Assembly (NCBI RefSeq): GCF_000244915.1 | Contig: NZ_CM001442.1 | Location: 6,262,001 to 6,326,000 of the forward strand | Source of the DNA: Bradyrhizobium sp. WSM471 | GTDB taxonomy: Bacteria > Pseudomonadota > Alphaproteobacteria > Rhizobiales > Xanthobacteraceae | Length of the DNA: 64,000 nucleotides | Direction: 5' to 3' | Part shown: piece after piece, positions 42,360 to 51,341 of the stretch | How positions within the stretch are numbered: position 1 is the stretch's first letter | Layout of the letters: each line of letters opens with the position of its first letter | Notes under the pieces: generated by a model | Seen by the model: the letters and a program-made list of their open reading frames with translations, nothing else | Told to the model about the DNA's origin: nothing | Databases searched by the model: none | Made by a program: the position numbers and the translations under genes

Positions 42360-42992
42360 ATGGATGGTCGCGGCGAGATCAACGATCCGAAGGATGCCCC
42401 GGCGATCGAAGCCGACGATGCGGTCGACCAGCGCCTCGGCGAGACCGTGCGGCTACTGCGGCAGCGTGCGGGCCTGTCGATCCAGGACGTCGCCAACAAG
42501 ACCGGCCTCTCCAACGGCATGATCAGCCAGCTCGAACGCGCGCGCGCCATGCCGTCGATACGCACGCTGCGCCTGCTCAGCATCGCGCTCGACGTTCCCA
42601 TCTCCTATTTCTTCGAGACCACCGATCCCGCCGACGTGCAGCGCTATATCGTGCGCAAGAACAGCCGGCGCCTGCTGCGGCTCACCGCCAGCGGCGTCGT
42701 CAAGGAAGCGCTGACGCCGGCAGACAAAGGCCAGCTCGAATTCTACGAGCTCACGCTCAATCCCGGCGCCTCGTCCGGCACCGACTTCCTGCAGCACACC
42801 GGCGAGAAGGCGGGCTACATCCTCTCGGGCAGCCTGCGACTGTGGCTCGACAACCAGGCCCATCTGCTCGAGGCCGGCGACAGCTTTCGCTTTCCGAGCA
42901 TCGTACCGCACATGTTCGACAACCCGACCCAGCAGACGGCCCGCGTGATCTGGGTGACGACGCTGCGCCAGACCGATTCGCCGGCAGGTTGA
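42360..42992 (+). CDS. XRE-family transcriptional regulator with C-terminal cupin sensor
   Basis: A 210-aa protein. Residues ~25-80 are an XRE helix-turn-helix (RLGETVRLLRQRAGLSIQDVANKTGLSNGMISQLERARAMPS). Residues ~115-205 are a cupin with GEKAGYILSGSLRLWLDNQAHLLEAGDSFRFPSIVPHMF, which binds a small molecule or metal. This is the same architecture as PuuR/SutR-type regulators of amine and amino-acid metabolism. It is divergent from the importer/oxidase operon with 218 bases between, so it probably controls that operon and senses its substrate. ATG 42360 has GGGAGAG. Confidence 0.9.
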   Translation: MDGRGEINDPKDAPAIEADDAVDQRLGETVRLLRQRAGLSIQDVANKTGLSNGMISQLERARAMPSIRTLRLLSIALDVPISYFFETTDPADVQRYIVRKNSRRLLRLTASGVVKEALTPADKGQLEFYELTLNPGASSGTDFLQHTGEKAGYILSGSLRLWLDNQAHLLEAGDSFRFPSIVPHMFDNPTQQTARVIWVTTLRQTDSPAG

Positions 42993-43134
42993 AACGCTAC
43001 CCCACCCGGCACCACCGCAAATTGCCCCTCGACGCCGCCGCGCGGAATCTGTAGCTCACATCCGTAGCTCACGTGGAGCCGGACATTGGCAGGGCGGACA
43101 CGGGGGTCCGCGACTGACGCGTTGGTGTGAGACC

Positions 43135-44976
43135 ATGAAACTCAGGGGGCTTCTGACACTCGCGATGGCCGCGCAGGTCATCGTGACCGCGGCGGCTCTC
43201 CTCGTCTCCTATGCCGCGACCGGCATCGGGTTTGGCATTGCCCAGATTGTCGCCCTGCTCGCAAGCGGCGCCATTGCCGTCCTGCTCGCTCGTCTGTGCA
43301 CGCGGGCGATCGAAACCGCGCAGGAAAAACGTGCCGCCGCGCAACTGGCCGAGCAGGCGCGGGCCAGCGCACAGATGACGCAAGCCGTCATCAAGACCGC
43401 GCTCGATGCCTTCGTTCAGACCGACCAGAACGGCATCGTGCTGGAATGGAGCCTTCAGGCCGAGGCCCTGACCGGATGGACGCGCAAGGAGGCGCTCGGC
43501 ACCGACGTCGTCAACCTCCTGATCGCCGAGCCGCTGCGCGACGGCTTCAGGCAACGCATGATGCGGCTGCTGCCCGAACTGTCGGATACGCCGATCGGCA
43601 TCCGGTTCGAAGCGACCTTGCTGCACCGGGACGGCGACGAGATCCTGATCGAGGCGTCCAGCACGGCGCTCCACATTGGGGGACGCACCCTCATCAACAA
43701 TTTCGTCAAGGACGTCACCCGGAAGCGCGCCGCCGAGGAGCAACTGATCCAGGCGCAGAAGATGGAGGCGGTCGGCCAGCTCACCGGCGGCATCGCCCAC
43801 GAATTCAACAACATGCTCACCGTGATCACGGGCACGATCGAGATCCTCGCCGATGCCGTGAAGGATAATCCGCCGCTCGCGACCATCACCAAGCTGATCA
43901 GCGACGCGGCCGATCGCGGCGCCGCGCTGACGTCGAGCCTGTTGTCCTTTGCCCGCAAGCAGGCGCTCAAGCCGTCCGAGAGCGACGTCAACGAACTGCT
44001 CGAAGAACTCGCAAAGCTGCTTCGGGCAACCTTCGACAAGAAGATCGAGATCGTGACCCGGCTCGACGGCAACATCTGGCTCGCCCTGGTCGATCGCGGC
44101 CAATTGAGCTCGGCGCTTCTCAACCTCGCGATCAACGCTCGCGACGCGATGCTGGACGGCGGCAGACTGACGCTGACGACGCGCAACGTCGTGTTCGGCG
44201 TCCGCGAGGCCGTGGCGGTCGGGGCCGGCTATGCCGGCGACTATGTCGAGATCGAGATCGCCGACACCGGCACCGGCATTCCGCCAGCCATTCTGGAGCG
44301 GATCTTCGATCCCTTCTTCTCGACCAAGGACGTCGGCAAGGGCACGGGGCTCGGGCTCAGCATGGTGTTCGGATTCATCAAGCAGTCCGGCGGCGGCATC
44401 AAGGTCGCCTCCGAAGAAGAACGCGGCACGATTTTCACGATCTACCTGCCGAAGGCGGAGGCGAGCACGCTTCGCCCCACCGGCTATGACGAGCGCAAGG
44501 TCGTGGGCGGCACGGAAACCATCCTCTGTGTCGAGGACGACCGTGACGTCCGTCAGTACGTCACGGTCCAGCTCGAAAGCCTCGGCTACAAGGTGATTCC
44601 GGCCGCCAATGCGGCCGAGGCGCTCGCCATCGCAGCCAAAGGCACGCCTTTCGATCTGCTCTTCACCGACATCGTGATGGCCGGCAGCTTGAATGGACGA
44701 GAGCTCGCCGACGAGATGGTGGCGGCGCGCCCCTCGCTCCGGGTGCTGTTCACATCGGGCTATGCCCACGACGCCCCGCATGCGCAGGGAGGCGCCACCA
44801 AGGGCGCGCCGCTTCTGACAAAACCCTACCGCAAGGCCGAGCTCGCGCGCATGCTGCGCCGCTCCCTCGACACCGCCGTCGACGCGGCTGGCGATCCGAT
44901 TCCGACGCCCTATTCGGTGCAGGCCGATGTCGAAAGCTTTCTGCGCAAGCAGGCGGCTGAGCGCGACGGGCGTTAG
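43135..44976 (+). CDS. hybrid sensor histidine kinase with PAS and receiver domains
   Basis: A 613-aa membrane-linked kinase. Two N-terminal helices (residues ~8-28 and ~35-53) anchor it, with little periplasmic loop, so the stimulus is probably cytoplasmic or intramembrane. A PAS domain follows (~80-195, FVQTDQNGIVLEWSLQAEALTGW). The phosphoacceptor is H222 in GGIAHEFNNML, and the kinase domain has the N box with N330 and N334, plus DTGTGIP and the GTGLGLS lid. A C-terminal receiver (~461-575) has D468/D469, phosphoaspartate D512 and K563. No response regulator is adjacent; the target is unknown. ATG 43135 is used. Confidence 0.92.
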   Translation: MKLRGLLTLAMAAQVIVTAAALLVSYAATGIGFGIAQIVALLASGAIAVLLARLCTRAIETAQEKRAAAQLAEQARASAQMTQAVIKTALDAFVQTDQNGIVLEWSLQAEALTGWTRKEALGTDVVNLLIAEPLRDGFRQRMMRLLPELSDTPIGIRFEATLLHRDGDEILIEASSTALHIGGRTLINNFVKDVTRKRAAEEQLIQAQKMEAVGQLTGGIAHEFNNMLTVITGTIEILADAVKDNPPLATITKLISDAADRGAALTSSLLSFARKQALKPSESDVNELLEELAKLLRATFDKKIEIVTRLDGNIWLALVDRGQLSSALLNLAINARDAMLDGGRLTLTTRNVVFGVREAVAVGAGYAGDYVEIEIADTGTGIPPAILERIFDPFFSTKDVGKGTGLGLSMVFGFIKQSGGGIKVASEEERGTIFTIYLPKAEASTLRPTGYDERKVVGGTETILCVEDDRDVRQYVTVQLESLGYKVIPAANAAEALAIAAKGTPFDLLFTDIVMAGSLNGRELADEMVAARPSLRVLFTSGYAHDAPHAQGGATKGAPLLTKPYRKAELARMLRRSLDTAVDAAGDPIPTPYSVQADVESFLRKQAAERDGR

Positions 44977-45052
44977 TGCCAGTCTTGCGCATGGACAGCG
45001 CATGGCTGCTGCGCAACACTCGTCTCAGTTACAATCCCATTGGAGACGAGCC

Positions 45053-45502
45053 ATGACTGCACTCGAAAAGGGCATCACCGCGAATGGTACGGGCTATGGC
45101 GGCAAGACCTGGAACATCCTGGGCCAGGTCTATTTCCCGAAGGCCGTCACCGAGTCCACCTTCGCGTTCGAGACCAACAGCGATCCAGGCCAGTTCGTGC
45201 CGGTGCACATCCATCCGACCCAGGACGAATTCATCCTGGTGCAGGAAGGCACGCTCGACCTCAAGCTTGACGGCAAATGGGTGAAGGCCCATGCCGGCGA
45301 CCTCGTGCGCCTGCCGCGCGGTATCCCGCACGGCTATTTCAACAAATCCGACAAACCGGCCCGCGCGTTGTTCTGGGTCTCGCCGATGCAGAAGCTGGAG
45401 GCGCTGTTCAACCAGCTCCATGACCTGACTGACCCGGCCGAGGTCGTGCGCATCTCGGCGCTGCACGAGGTCGACTTCCTGCCGCCCGAAGCCAACGACT
45501 AG
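45053..45502 (+). CDS. cupin-domain protein
   Basis: A 149-aa single-domain cupin. Motif 1 is PVHIHPTQDEFILVQEG (metal ligands H53, H55 and E60 region), and motif 2 is LPRGIPHGYFNKS (His ~94). Cupins of this size bind a metal and either act as dioxygenase or isomerase, or store small ligands. No signal peptide, so cytoplasmic. ATG 45053 has GGAGAC. It is followed by a hairpin and an exported protein gene 41 bases downstream; the 76-base gap from the kinase suggests separate transcription. Function not assignable. Confidence 0.82.
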   Translation: MTALEKGITANGTGYGGKTWNILGQVYFPKAVTESTFAFETNSDPGQFVPVHIHPTQDEFILVQEGTLDLKLDGKWVKAHAGDLVRLPRGIPHGYFNKSDKPARALFWVSPMQKLEALFNQLHDLTDPAEVVRISALHEVDFLPPEAND

Positions 45503-45510
45503 GCTACGAT

Positions 45511-45535
45511 CCCCCAACCGACGAATCGTTGGGGG
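45511..45535 (+). promoter_or_regulatory. hairpin that can sequester the ribosome site of the next gene
   Basis: CCCCCAAC (45511-45518) pairs with GTTGGGGG (45528-45535) over a nine-base loop. The GGGGG of the right arm is the Shine-Dalgarno sequence of the gene starting at 45544, so the fold would block translation. It could also just mark the end of the cupin gene, though no T-run follows. Confidence 0.45.
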
Positions 45536-45543
45536 AACCGGCC

Positions 45544-46614
45544 ATGCCTGCACGACGTCAACTCCTCGCCATCGGGGCGCTTGGGCTGCTCCTCACGACG
45601 CTCGTCCCGAGCCGGGCGCAAACGCTCACCGCCAGGCAATCGGAAGCGGTTGCGACCTACGAGCGTGCGCTCGGCGATTTCAAATCCATTCTTGCCGAGC
45701 GGCGCCGCCAGATCGACGCCAAGCAGCCGCTGCCGAACCTGCCGGGCCAGGCGCTGTATCTGGCACGCGTCGCCGTGATCAGTGCTTACAAGGATCTCAC
45801 CGATGCCATGCCGTCGCGGATCGGCAGGCCCAACAAGTTCGAGATACCACCGGCCTATTTCGATGCCGACATCGAGCCGCTGGTCGACGAATACTCAAAG
45901 CTGTTCGACATCATGGAAGCGCCGCCGGCCGGCGCGCAGAACTCGGCGACGCCGTTCAAGGACGTGGTCGATCTCGCGGTCGCGATCGCGCGCGCCAAGG
46001 GGCTTGCGCCTGACCACGCCGAAGCCGCAGGCCGCATCAGCCTCGGGCTGTTCTTCGCCGAGACCAACGGCAAGCAGAACGTCCGCAACGGGCGCTCGAA
46101 CACCTATATGGGCAGCTTCCAGACCGGCCCGTCCGAGGACCGCAACGGCCGCAGGAAATGGGCGGCCATCAAGGGCGAGATCGCGGCGGCCGATCCCGAC
46201 TTGAGCGCGCGCGACGACAAAGAGGAGGCGCGGGCCCGCGGCACCGATCATCGCTTCAATCACTGGACCAACGTGCGCGACGGCCTGATGAACGCGCATG
46301 CAGATATTTTCCGGGAGATCCCGGGAATCGTGAAGACGCTGCCCGACCCCATCGACCAGATGAAGCTGTTCGAGCTGATCCAGATCATTCCCACGCCGAC
46401 GCGGGCGGCGCTCAAGTCGGGCGATCTCCTGAACTACAGGGTGTCCAGTCCGACCATCATGAAACACTTGCGCAACAACAGCATCTTCGCATTCGGACAG
46501 GCCGACCGGGCGCGCACCTCGGCGAGCTTCCGGGAAATCCTTGGCGCAATGTGGCTGTTCAAGCGGAAATTCAAGAAGGCGATGGCGAAATATGCGGAGA
46601 TCAAGCCGCGCTGA
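45544..46614 (+). CDS. exported protein of unknown function (lytic-like motif)
   Basis: A 356-aa protein with a signal peptide starting MPARRQLLAIGALGLLLTTL (an RR pair, so Tat export is possible) and cleaved near SRAQ. The mature part has an N-terminal helical region and, near residues 165-195, FFAETNGKQNVRNGRSNTYMGSFQTGPSE, which resembles the glutamate-centred active-site helix of lysozyme-like folds; this is suggestive only. ATG 45544 is preferred over TTG 45529 because the latter falls inside the hairpin arm. No family assignment. Downstream, a relic of another exported gene lies on the opposite strand. Confidence 0.7.
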   Translation: MPARRQLLAIGALGLLLTTLVPSRAQTLTARQSEAVATYERALGDFKSILAERRRQIDAKQPLPNLPGQALYLARVAVISAYKDLTDAMPSRIGRPNKFEIPPAYFDADIEPLVDEYSKLFDIMEAPPAGAQNSATPFKDVVDLAVAIARAKGLAPDHAEAAGRISLGLFFAETNGKQNVRNGRSNTYMGSFQTGPSEDRNGRRKWAAIKGEIAAADPDLSARDDKEEARARGTDHRFNHWTNVRDGLMNAHADIFREIPGIVKTLPDPIDQMKLFELIQIIPTPTRAALKSGDLLNYRVSSPTIMKHLRNNSIFAFGQADRARTSASFREILGAMWLFKRKFKKAMAKYAEIKPR

Positions 46615-46636
46615 GGTCGCAGTTTGCGGCGGGACA

Positions 46637-46800
46637 TCAAACCCTCATGGTGAGGAGCCCGCCGTTGTTGACATAGGCGTTGCGCAAGGTGCCGTTCGTC
46701 ACGGCCTCGTTCATGAATTTGGCGACGAACGTGAGCGCTTGGGGATGACCGAGCGGCACAGCGACTGGCAAAACTGCCAAAGGCCACAGCGCAGGCTGTC
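46637..46800 (-). pseudogene. C-terminal remnant of a solute-binding protein (family 3)
   Basis: The minus-strand reading ending at 46637 gives PVAVPLGHPQALTFVAKFMN and EAVTNGTLRNAYVNNGGLLTMR, which matches the C-terminal end of family-3 (amino-acid type) ABC substrate-binding proteins (...VAVPKG-type start, helix, hydrophobic G-rich end). Nothing upstream in this frame continues the protein, and the efflux adaptor gene begins within 100 bases, so it looks like a truncated relic left by deletion. Without comparison the call stays tentative. Confidence 0.4.
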
Positions 46801-46895
46801 GTGCAAGGCCGATGACTGCCATGGCTATGGTGTTCCACGTTCGGGCATTTGTTGGTAGCCTCCCGCCCCGACAGACAGCAACCGGGGGCCACCGA

Positions 46896-48089
46896 ATGAC
46901 CTGCGCGAATCCCGCCTCTCCCGCACGGCGCAACGGAGCGTGGAGACATGTCGGGCGAGCACTGGCCGCCGCGATGGCCGTGGCCGCGCTCACCGGCTGC
47001 GAGGACAAGAACACGTTCGTCGCCCCGCCGCCGCCCAAGGTGGACGTCGCCGCGCCCGTGCAGCGCCCGGTGACGCGGTATGTCGAGGCCACCGGCAACA
47101 CCGCGCCGGTCAAGAATGTCGATCTCGTCGCGCGCGTGCAGGGATTCCTGCAATCGATCGACTACCAGGACGGCGCGTTCGTCAAACAAGGCACCCAGCT
47201 GTTCACGATCGAGCCCGAGACCTACAAGCTCAAGCTCGATCAGGCGCAGGCGGCCGAGGCCGGCGCGCAGGCCTCGCTCCGGCAGGCGGAAGCCGACTAC
47301 AAACGGCAGAGCGATCTCGTGCAGCGCCAGGCCGTCTCGCAGGCCACGCTCGATAGCTCGACATCGAATCGCGACAACGCACAGGCCAACCTCCAGCAGG
47401 CCCAGGCCAACACCCGCCTCGCCGAAGTCAACTACGGCTACACCAAGGTGAGCGCACCATTCGACGGCGTCGTCAGCGCGCATATGGTCTCGATCGGCGA
47501 ACTCGTCGGGGTCTCCTCGCCGACTCAACTCGCCTCCATCGTCGCGATGGACCCGATCTATGTGAACTTCACCGTCAACGAGCAGGACGTGCTGCGCATC
47601 CGCGCCGAGGCCGCTCGCCGGGGGCTGACCGCCGCCGACATGAAGCAATTTCCGATTCAAGTCGGCCTGCAGACGGAGGCCGGCTATCCGCATGAAGGCA
47701 AGCTCGACTATGTCGCCCCGACCCTCACCCAGTCGACCGGCACGCTCGCGGTGCGCGGCCTCGTCCCCAACGACAAGCGCGTCCTGCTGCCCGGCTATTT
47801 CGTCCGCGTACGCGTGCCCTTCACCCAGGAGAAGGACGCCCTGCTCGTGCCCGACACAGCGCTCGGCAGCGATCAGGGCGGCCGCTATCTCCTCGTCGTC
47901 AACGGCGACAACGTTGTCGAGCAGCGCAAGGTGCAGATCGGTCCCGTCGACAACGGCCTGCGCGTGATCGAGAGCGGCTTGAAACCGGACGATCGCGTGG
48001 TGACCGCAGGGCTGCTGCGGGTGATACCGGGCCAGAAGATCGATCCGCAGGTGACGAAGATCGAGCAGCCGCAGGCGTCTGCCAAGTAA
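46896..48089 (+). CDS. RND efflux transporter periplasmic adaptor subunit (MFP)
   Basis: A 397-aa lipoprotein adaptor. The signal has a lipobox AALTGC, so the mature protein is probably lipid-anchored at that cysteine. The core shows the biotinyl-lipoyl half-motif (KNVDLVARVQGFLQSIDYQDG), the alpha-hairpin with ~100 residues of coiled coil (SLRQAEADYKRQSDLVQRQ... LAEVNYGYT), and the beta-barrel APFDGVVSAHMVSIGELV. It links the inner-membrane pump at 48105 to an outer-membrane channel, which is not in the window. The gap to the pump is 15 bases, so the two are co-transcribed. ATG 46896 is used. Confidence 0.9.
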   Translation: MTCANPASPARRNGAWRHVGRALAAAMAVAALTGCEDKNTFVAPPPPKVDVAAPVQRPVTRYVEATGNTAPVKNVDLVARVQGFLQSIDYQDGAFVKQGTQLFTIEPETYKLKLDQAQAAEAGAQASLRQAEADYKRQSDLVQRQAVSQATLDSSTSNRDNAQANLQQAQANTRLAEVNYGYTKVSAPFDGVVSAHMVSIGELVGVSSPTQLASIVAMDPIYVNFTVNEQDVLRIRAEAARRGLTAADMKQFPIQVGLQTEAGYPHEGKLDYVAPTLTQSTGTLAVRGLVPNDKRVLLPGYFVRVRVPFTQEKDALLVPDTALGSDQGGRYLLVVNGDNVVEQRKVQIGPVDNGLRVIESGLKPDDRVVTAGLLRVIPGQKIDPQVTKIEQPQASAK

Positions 48090-48104
48090 GTAGGAGCGCC
48101 TGCC

Positions 48105-51100
48105 ATGATCTCAAAGTTCTTCATCGAGCGGCCGGTCCTCTCGAACGTTATCGCGCTGCTGATGATCCTGATCGGCGGCGTCGCGCTGTTCAACCTCGCG
48201 ATCGCGCAATATCCCGACGTGGTGCCGCCGACGGTGCAGGTCACGACGCGCTATCCCGGCGCCAGCGCCAAGACCGTGATCGACACGGTTGCCTTGCCGA
48301 TCGAACAACAGGTCAACGGCGTCGAGGACATGCTCTACATGCAGTCCTACAGCGGTTCGGACGGCACCTATACGCTGACCGTGACCTTCAAGATCGGCAC
48401 CGACCTCAACTTCGCGCAGGTGCTGGTGCAGAACCGCGTCTCCAGCGCGCTGTCGCAATTGCCGCAGTCGGTGCAGAACCAGGGCGTCACCGTGCAAAAG
48501 CGGTCGACGTCGATCCTGCTGTTCGTGACGCTGACCTCGCCCGACAAGACGTTCGACAGCCTTTATCTGAGCAACTACGCCACCATCAACCTGCGCGACG
48601 AACTCTCGCGCCTGCCCGGCGTCGGCAACGTCACCGTGTTCGGCGCCGGCCAGTATTCGATGCGGGTGTGGCTCGATCCGAACAAGCTGCAGGTCCGTGG
48701 CCTGGTGCCGCAGGACGTCATCCAGGCGATCCAGCAGCAGAGCCAGCAGGTCTCCGCCGGCCAGGTCGGCGCACCGCCGACACCGTCGGGTCAGGCCTTC
48801 CAGTACACCCTCAACGTCAACGGCAGGCTCGACGATACCACCGAGTTCGAGAACATCATCGTCAAATCGGGCACCAGCGGCGACGTCACGCGGGTGCGCG
48901 ACGTCGGCTGGGTCGAGCTCGGCGCGCAGACCTACAGCCAGATCTTCTCCCTGAACAAGCAGCCGGCCACCGGCATCGGCGTGTTCCAGTCGCCGGGCGC
49001 CAATGCACTGCAGGTCGAGCAGGCCGTCGAAAAGAAGATGGCGGAGCTTGCGAAGGCCTTCCCGCAGGGCATGAAGTACGACACGCCGTTCGACACCACC
49101 AAATTCGTGCAGGCCTCGGTCCACGAAGTCTACATGACGCTGATCGAGGCAGGCCTTCTGGTGCTGGTCGTCATCCTGGTGTTCCTGCAGGACTGGCGCG
49201 CGATGCTGGTGCCGGCGACCACGGTGCCCGTCACCATCATCGGCGCTTTCGCCGCCATGGCCGCGCTCGGCTTCACCATCAACATGTCGACCCTGTTCGC
49301 GATCGTGCTCGCGATCGGCATCGTCGTCGACGACGCCATCGTCGTGGTGGAAGGCGCTGCCCACAACATCGAGCAGGGCATGAACGGCCACGACGCCGCG
49401 ATCAAGGCGATGGACCAGCTGTTCGCGCCGATCGTCGGCATCACGCTGGTGCTGATCTCGGTGTTCTTGCCGGCCTCGTTCCTCGCGGGCCTCACGGGCC
49501 GGATCTATTCGCAATTCGCACTGGTGATTGCGGCAACCGCGCTCCTGTCCGCCATCAACGCGGCGACGCTGAAGCCGACGCAATGTGCGCTCTGGCTGCG
49601 GCCGACCGTGCCGCCCGCGCAGCGCAACTTCTTCTACCGGGGCTTCAACGCCGTCTATGACCGCGTCGAGCGCGGCTACACGAAGCTGATCAGCTTCCTG
49701 TGCAGGCATGCCACGATCTCGGTCGCATTCGCGCTGGTGCTGATCGGAATCGGCGGCTACGGCCTGTCCCGGGTGCCGACCGGCTTCCTGCCGATCGAAG
49801 ACCAGGGCTATTTGATCGCCGCGGTGCAACTGCCCGACGGTGCCGCGCTGGAGCGGACCCAGAAGGTGCTCGATAGAGCGAGCGAGCTGATCAAGGACAC
49901 GCCTGGAGTCCAGCAGGTCATCACCATCGCCGGCATCTCCGCGCTCGACAATAGCGCCAGCCTTGCCAATGCCGGCGTCGCGTACATCATCCTGAAGGAC
50001 TGGGACGCGCGCAAAGGACCGGGCGAGGATCTGCGCTCGCTGGTCTACGGGCTGAACGACAAGCTCGCTGTGATCATGGAGGCGCGTACGCTGGTGCTGC
50101 CGCCGCCGCCGATCCAGGGCATCGGCAATGCCGCCGGCTTCTCGATGCAGGTCGAGCTGCGCGACGGCAACAGCGATTTCGCCAAGCTCCAGGCCATCAC
50201 GGGCGCGATGGTCTCCAACGGCCAGAGCCAGAGCGCGCTGCAGCGGGTGCAGTCCTCGTTCCGCTCCTCGGTGCCGCAGTTCAACGTCGAGATCGACCGC
50301 ATCAAGACCCAGACGCTGCACGTCACGACGGACCAGGTGTTCGCGGCGCTGTCGACCTATCTCGGCTCGTCGTATGTCAACCAGTTCAACAAGTTCGGCC
50401 GCGTGTTCCAGGTCTACACCCAAGCCGATCCCGCCTTCCGCGTCACCGAGCGCGACATCGCCAACATGATGGTGCGAAACTCGAACGGCGACATGATCCC
50501 GATCGGCACCGTCGCCACGATCACGCCGGCCACCGGCCCCTCGCTGATCAGCCTCTACAATCTCTATCCGTCCTCGACCGTCATCGGCCTGCCGGCGCAG
50601 GGCTACTCCTCCGGCCAGTCGCTCAAGCTGATGGAGGAGATCGCCGACAAGACGCTGCCACCGGGCACCGGCTACGAATGGACTGCGATGTCCTATCAGG
50701 AGAAGGCCGTCTCCAACCAGATCTACTGGGTGTTCGGGCTCGCCATGCTGCTGGTCTACCTCGTGCTCGCCGGCCAGTACGAGAGCTGGTACGCACCGAT
50801 CTCGGTGATCCTGGCGGTGCCGCTGTCGTTGCTCGGCCCCATGCTGATCCTCAACGGCCTGAAGATCGACAACAACCTCTATTGCCAGATCGGCCTGATC
50901 CTCCTGATCGCGCTGTCGGCCAAGAACGCCATCCTGATCGTCGAGGTCGGGCTCGAGCTGCACGGCCGCGACGGCAAGCCGGTGCTGGAATCCGCGGTTG
51001 AAGCCGCGCGCGCCCGCTTCCGCCCGATCCTGATGACGTCGTTCGCCTTCATCCTCGGCGTGGTGCCGCTGGTGATCGCGACCGGCGCCGGCGCCAGCGC

Positions 51101-51263
51101 GCGCAAGTCGATCGGCATCACCGTGTTCTCGGGCATGCTGGCCTCGACCTGCCTTGCGGTGCTGTTCGTGCCAGCGTTCTTCGTGGTGGTGCAACGCTTC
51201 GAGAACTGGCGTGCGTCGAAGAAGGCGCCGAAGGCGGTGGCAGTGGCCGAGGTGAAGTCCTAG
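48105..51263 (+). CDS. RND multidrug efflux pump, inner-membrane subunit (AcrB/MexF type)
   Basis: A 1052-aa protein, normal length for AcrB-type HAE1 pumps. It opens with the family start MISKFFIERPVLSNVIALLM and has 12 membrane helices with two large periplasmic loops. The proton relay in TM4 has D409-D410 (GIVVDDAIVV). A C-terminal basic region is present. It exports drugs, toxic metabolites or plant-derived compounds driven by protons, with the adaptor encoded upstream. A TetR repressor is not in the window, so regulation is unknown. Rhizobia often use such pumps against host flavonoids; that is context, not shown here. Confidence 0.95.
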   Translation: MISKFFIERPVLSNVIALLMILIGGVALFNLAIAQYPDVVPPTVQVTTRYPGASAKTVIDTVALPIEQQVNGVEDMLYMQSYSGSDGTYTLTVTFKIGTDLNFAQVLVQNRVSSALSQLPQSVQNQGVTVQKRSTSILLFVTLTSPDKTFDSLYLSNYATINLRDELSRLPGVGNVTVFGAGQYSMRVWLDPNKLQVRGLVPQDVIQAIQQQSQQVSAGQVGAPPTPSGQAFQYTLNVNGRLDDTTEFENIIVKSGTSGDVTRVRDVGWVELGAQTYSQIFSLNKQPATGIGVFQSPGANALQVEQAVEKKMAELAKAFPQGMKYDTPFDTTKFVQASVHEVYMTLIEAGLLVLVVILVFLQDWRAMLVPATTVPVTIIGAFAAMAALGFTINMSTLFAIVLAIGIVVDDAIVVVEGAAHNIEQGMNGHDAAIKAMDQLFAPIVGITLVLISVFLPASFLAGLTGRIYSQFALVIAATALLSAINAATLKPTQCALWLRPTVPPAQRNFFYRGFNAVYDRVERGYTKLISFLCRHATISVAFALVLIGIGGYGLSRVPTGFLPIEDQGYLIAAVQLPDGAALERTQKVLDRASELIKDTPGVQQVITIAGISALDNSASLANAGVAYIILKDWDARKGPGEDLRSLVYGLNDKLAVIMEARTLVLPPPPIQGIGNAAGFSMQVELRDGNSDFAKLQAITGAMVSNGQSQSALQRVQSSFRSSVPQFNVEIDRIKTQTLHVTTDQVFAALSTYLGSSYVNQFNKFGRVFQVYTQADPAFRVTERDIANMMVRNSNGDMIPIGTVATITPATGPSLISLYNLYPSSTVIGLPAQGYSSGQSLKLMEEIADKTLPPGTGYEWTAMSYQEKAVSNQIYWVFGLAMLLVYLVLAGQYESWYAPISVILAVPLSLLGPMLILNGLKIDNNLYCQIGLILLIALSAKNAILIVEVGLELHGRDGKPVLESAVEAARARFRPILMTSFAFILGVVPLVIATGAGASARKSIGITVFSGMLASTCLAVLFVPAFFVVVQRFENWRASKKAPKAVAVAEVKS

Positions 51264-51305
51264 GAGCCGTCGGGTTACATCGGCGTCGCTACAGACTCAC
51301 TGCAA

Positions 51306-51330
51306 CCTCTCCCGCTTGCGGGAGAGGGAG
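51306..51330. repeat. intergenic repeat, family H, compact copy
   Basis: CTCTCCCGCTTGCGGGAGAGG with flanking bases makes a 10-bp-arm hairpin matching the end of the larger family H element at 36101-36223. It lies between the pump and antiporter genes. Confidence 0.6.
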
Positions 51331-51341
51331 CGCACCTTCCG

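Noticed and set aside
43069..45003. 644-codon frame antisense to the histidine kinase
   Set aside because: Low-complexity arginine/glycine-rich shadow; the sense strand has complete PAS, kinase and receiver domains.
48111..51194. 1027-codon open frame antisense to the RND pump gene
   Set aside because: Its translation is histidine-, arginine- and aspartate-rich with no domain, as expected for the antisense of a GC-rich gene, while the sense frame is a clear AcrB-type pump.
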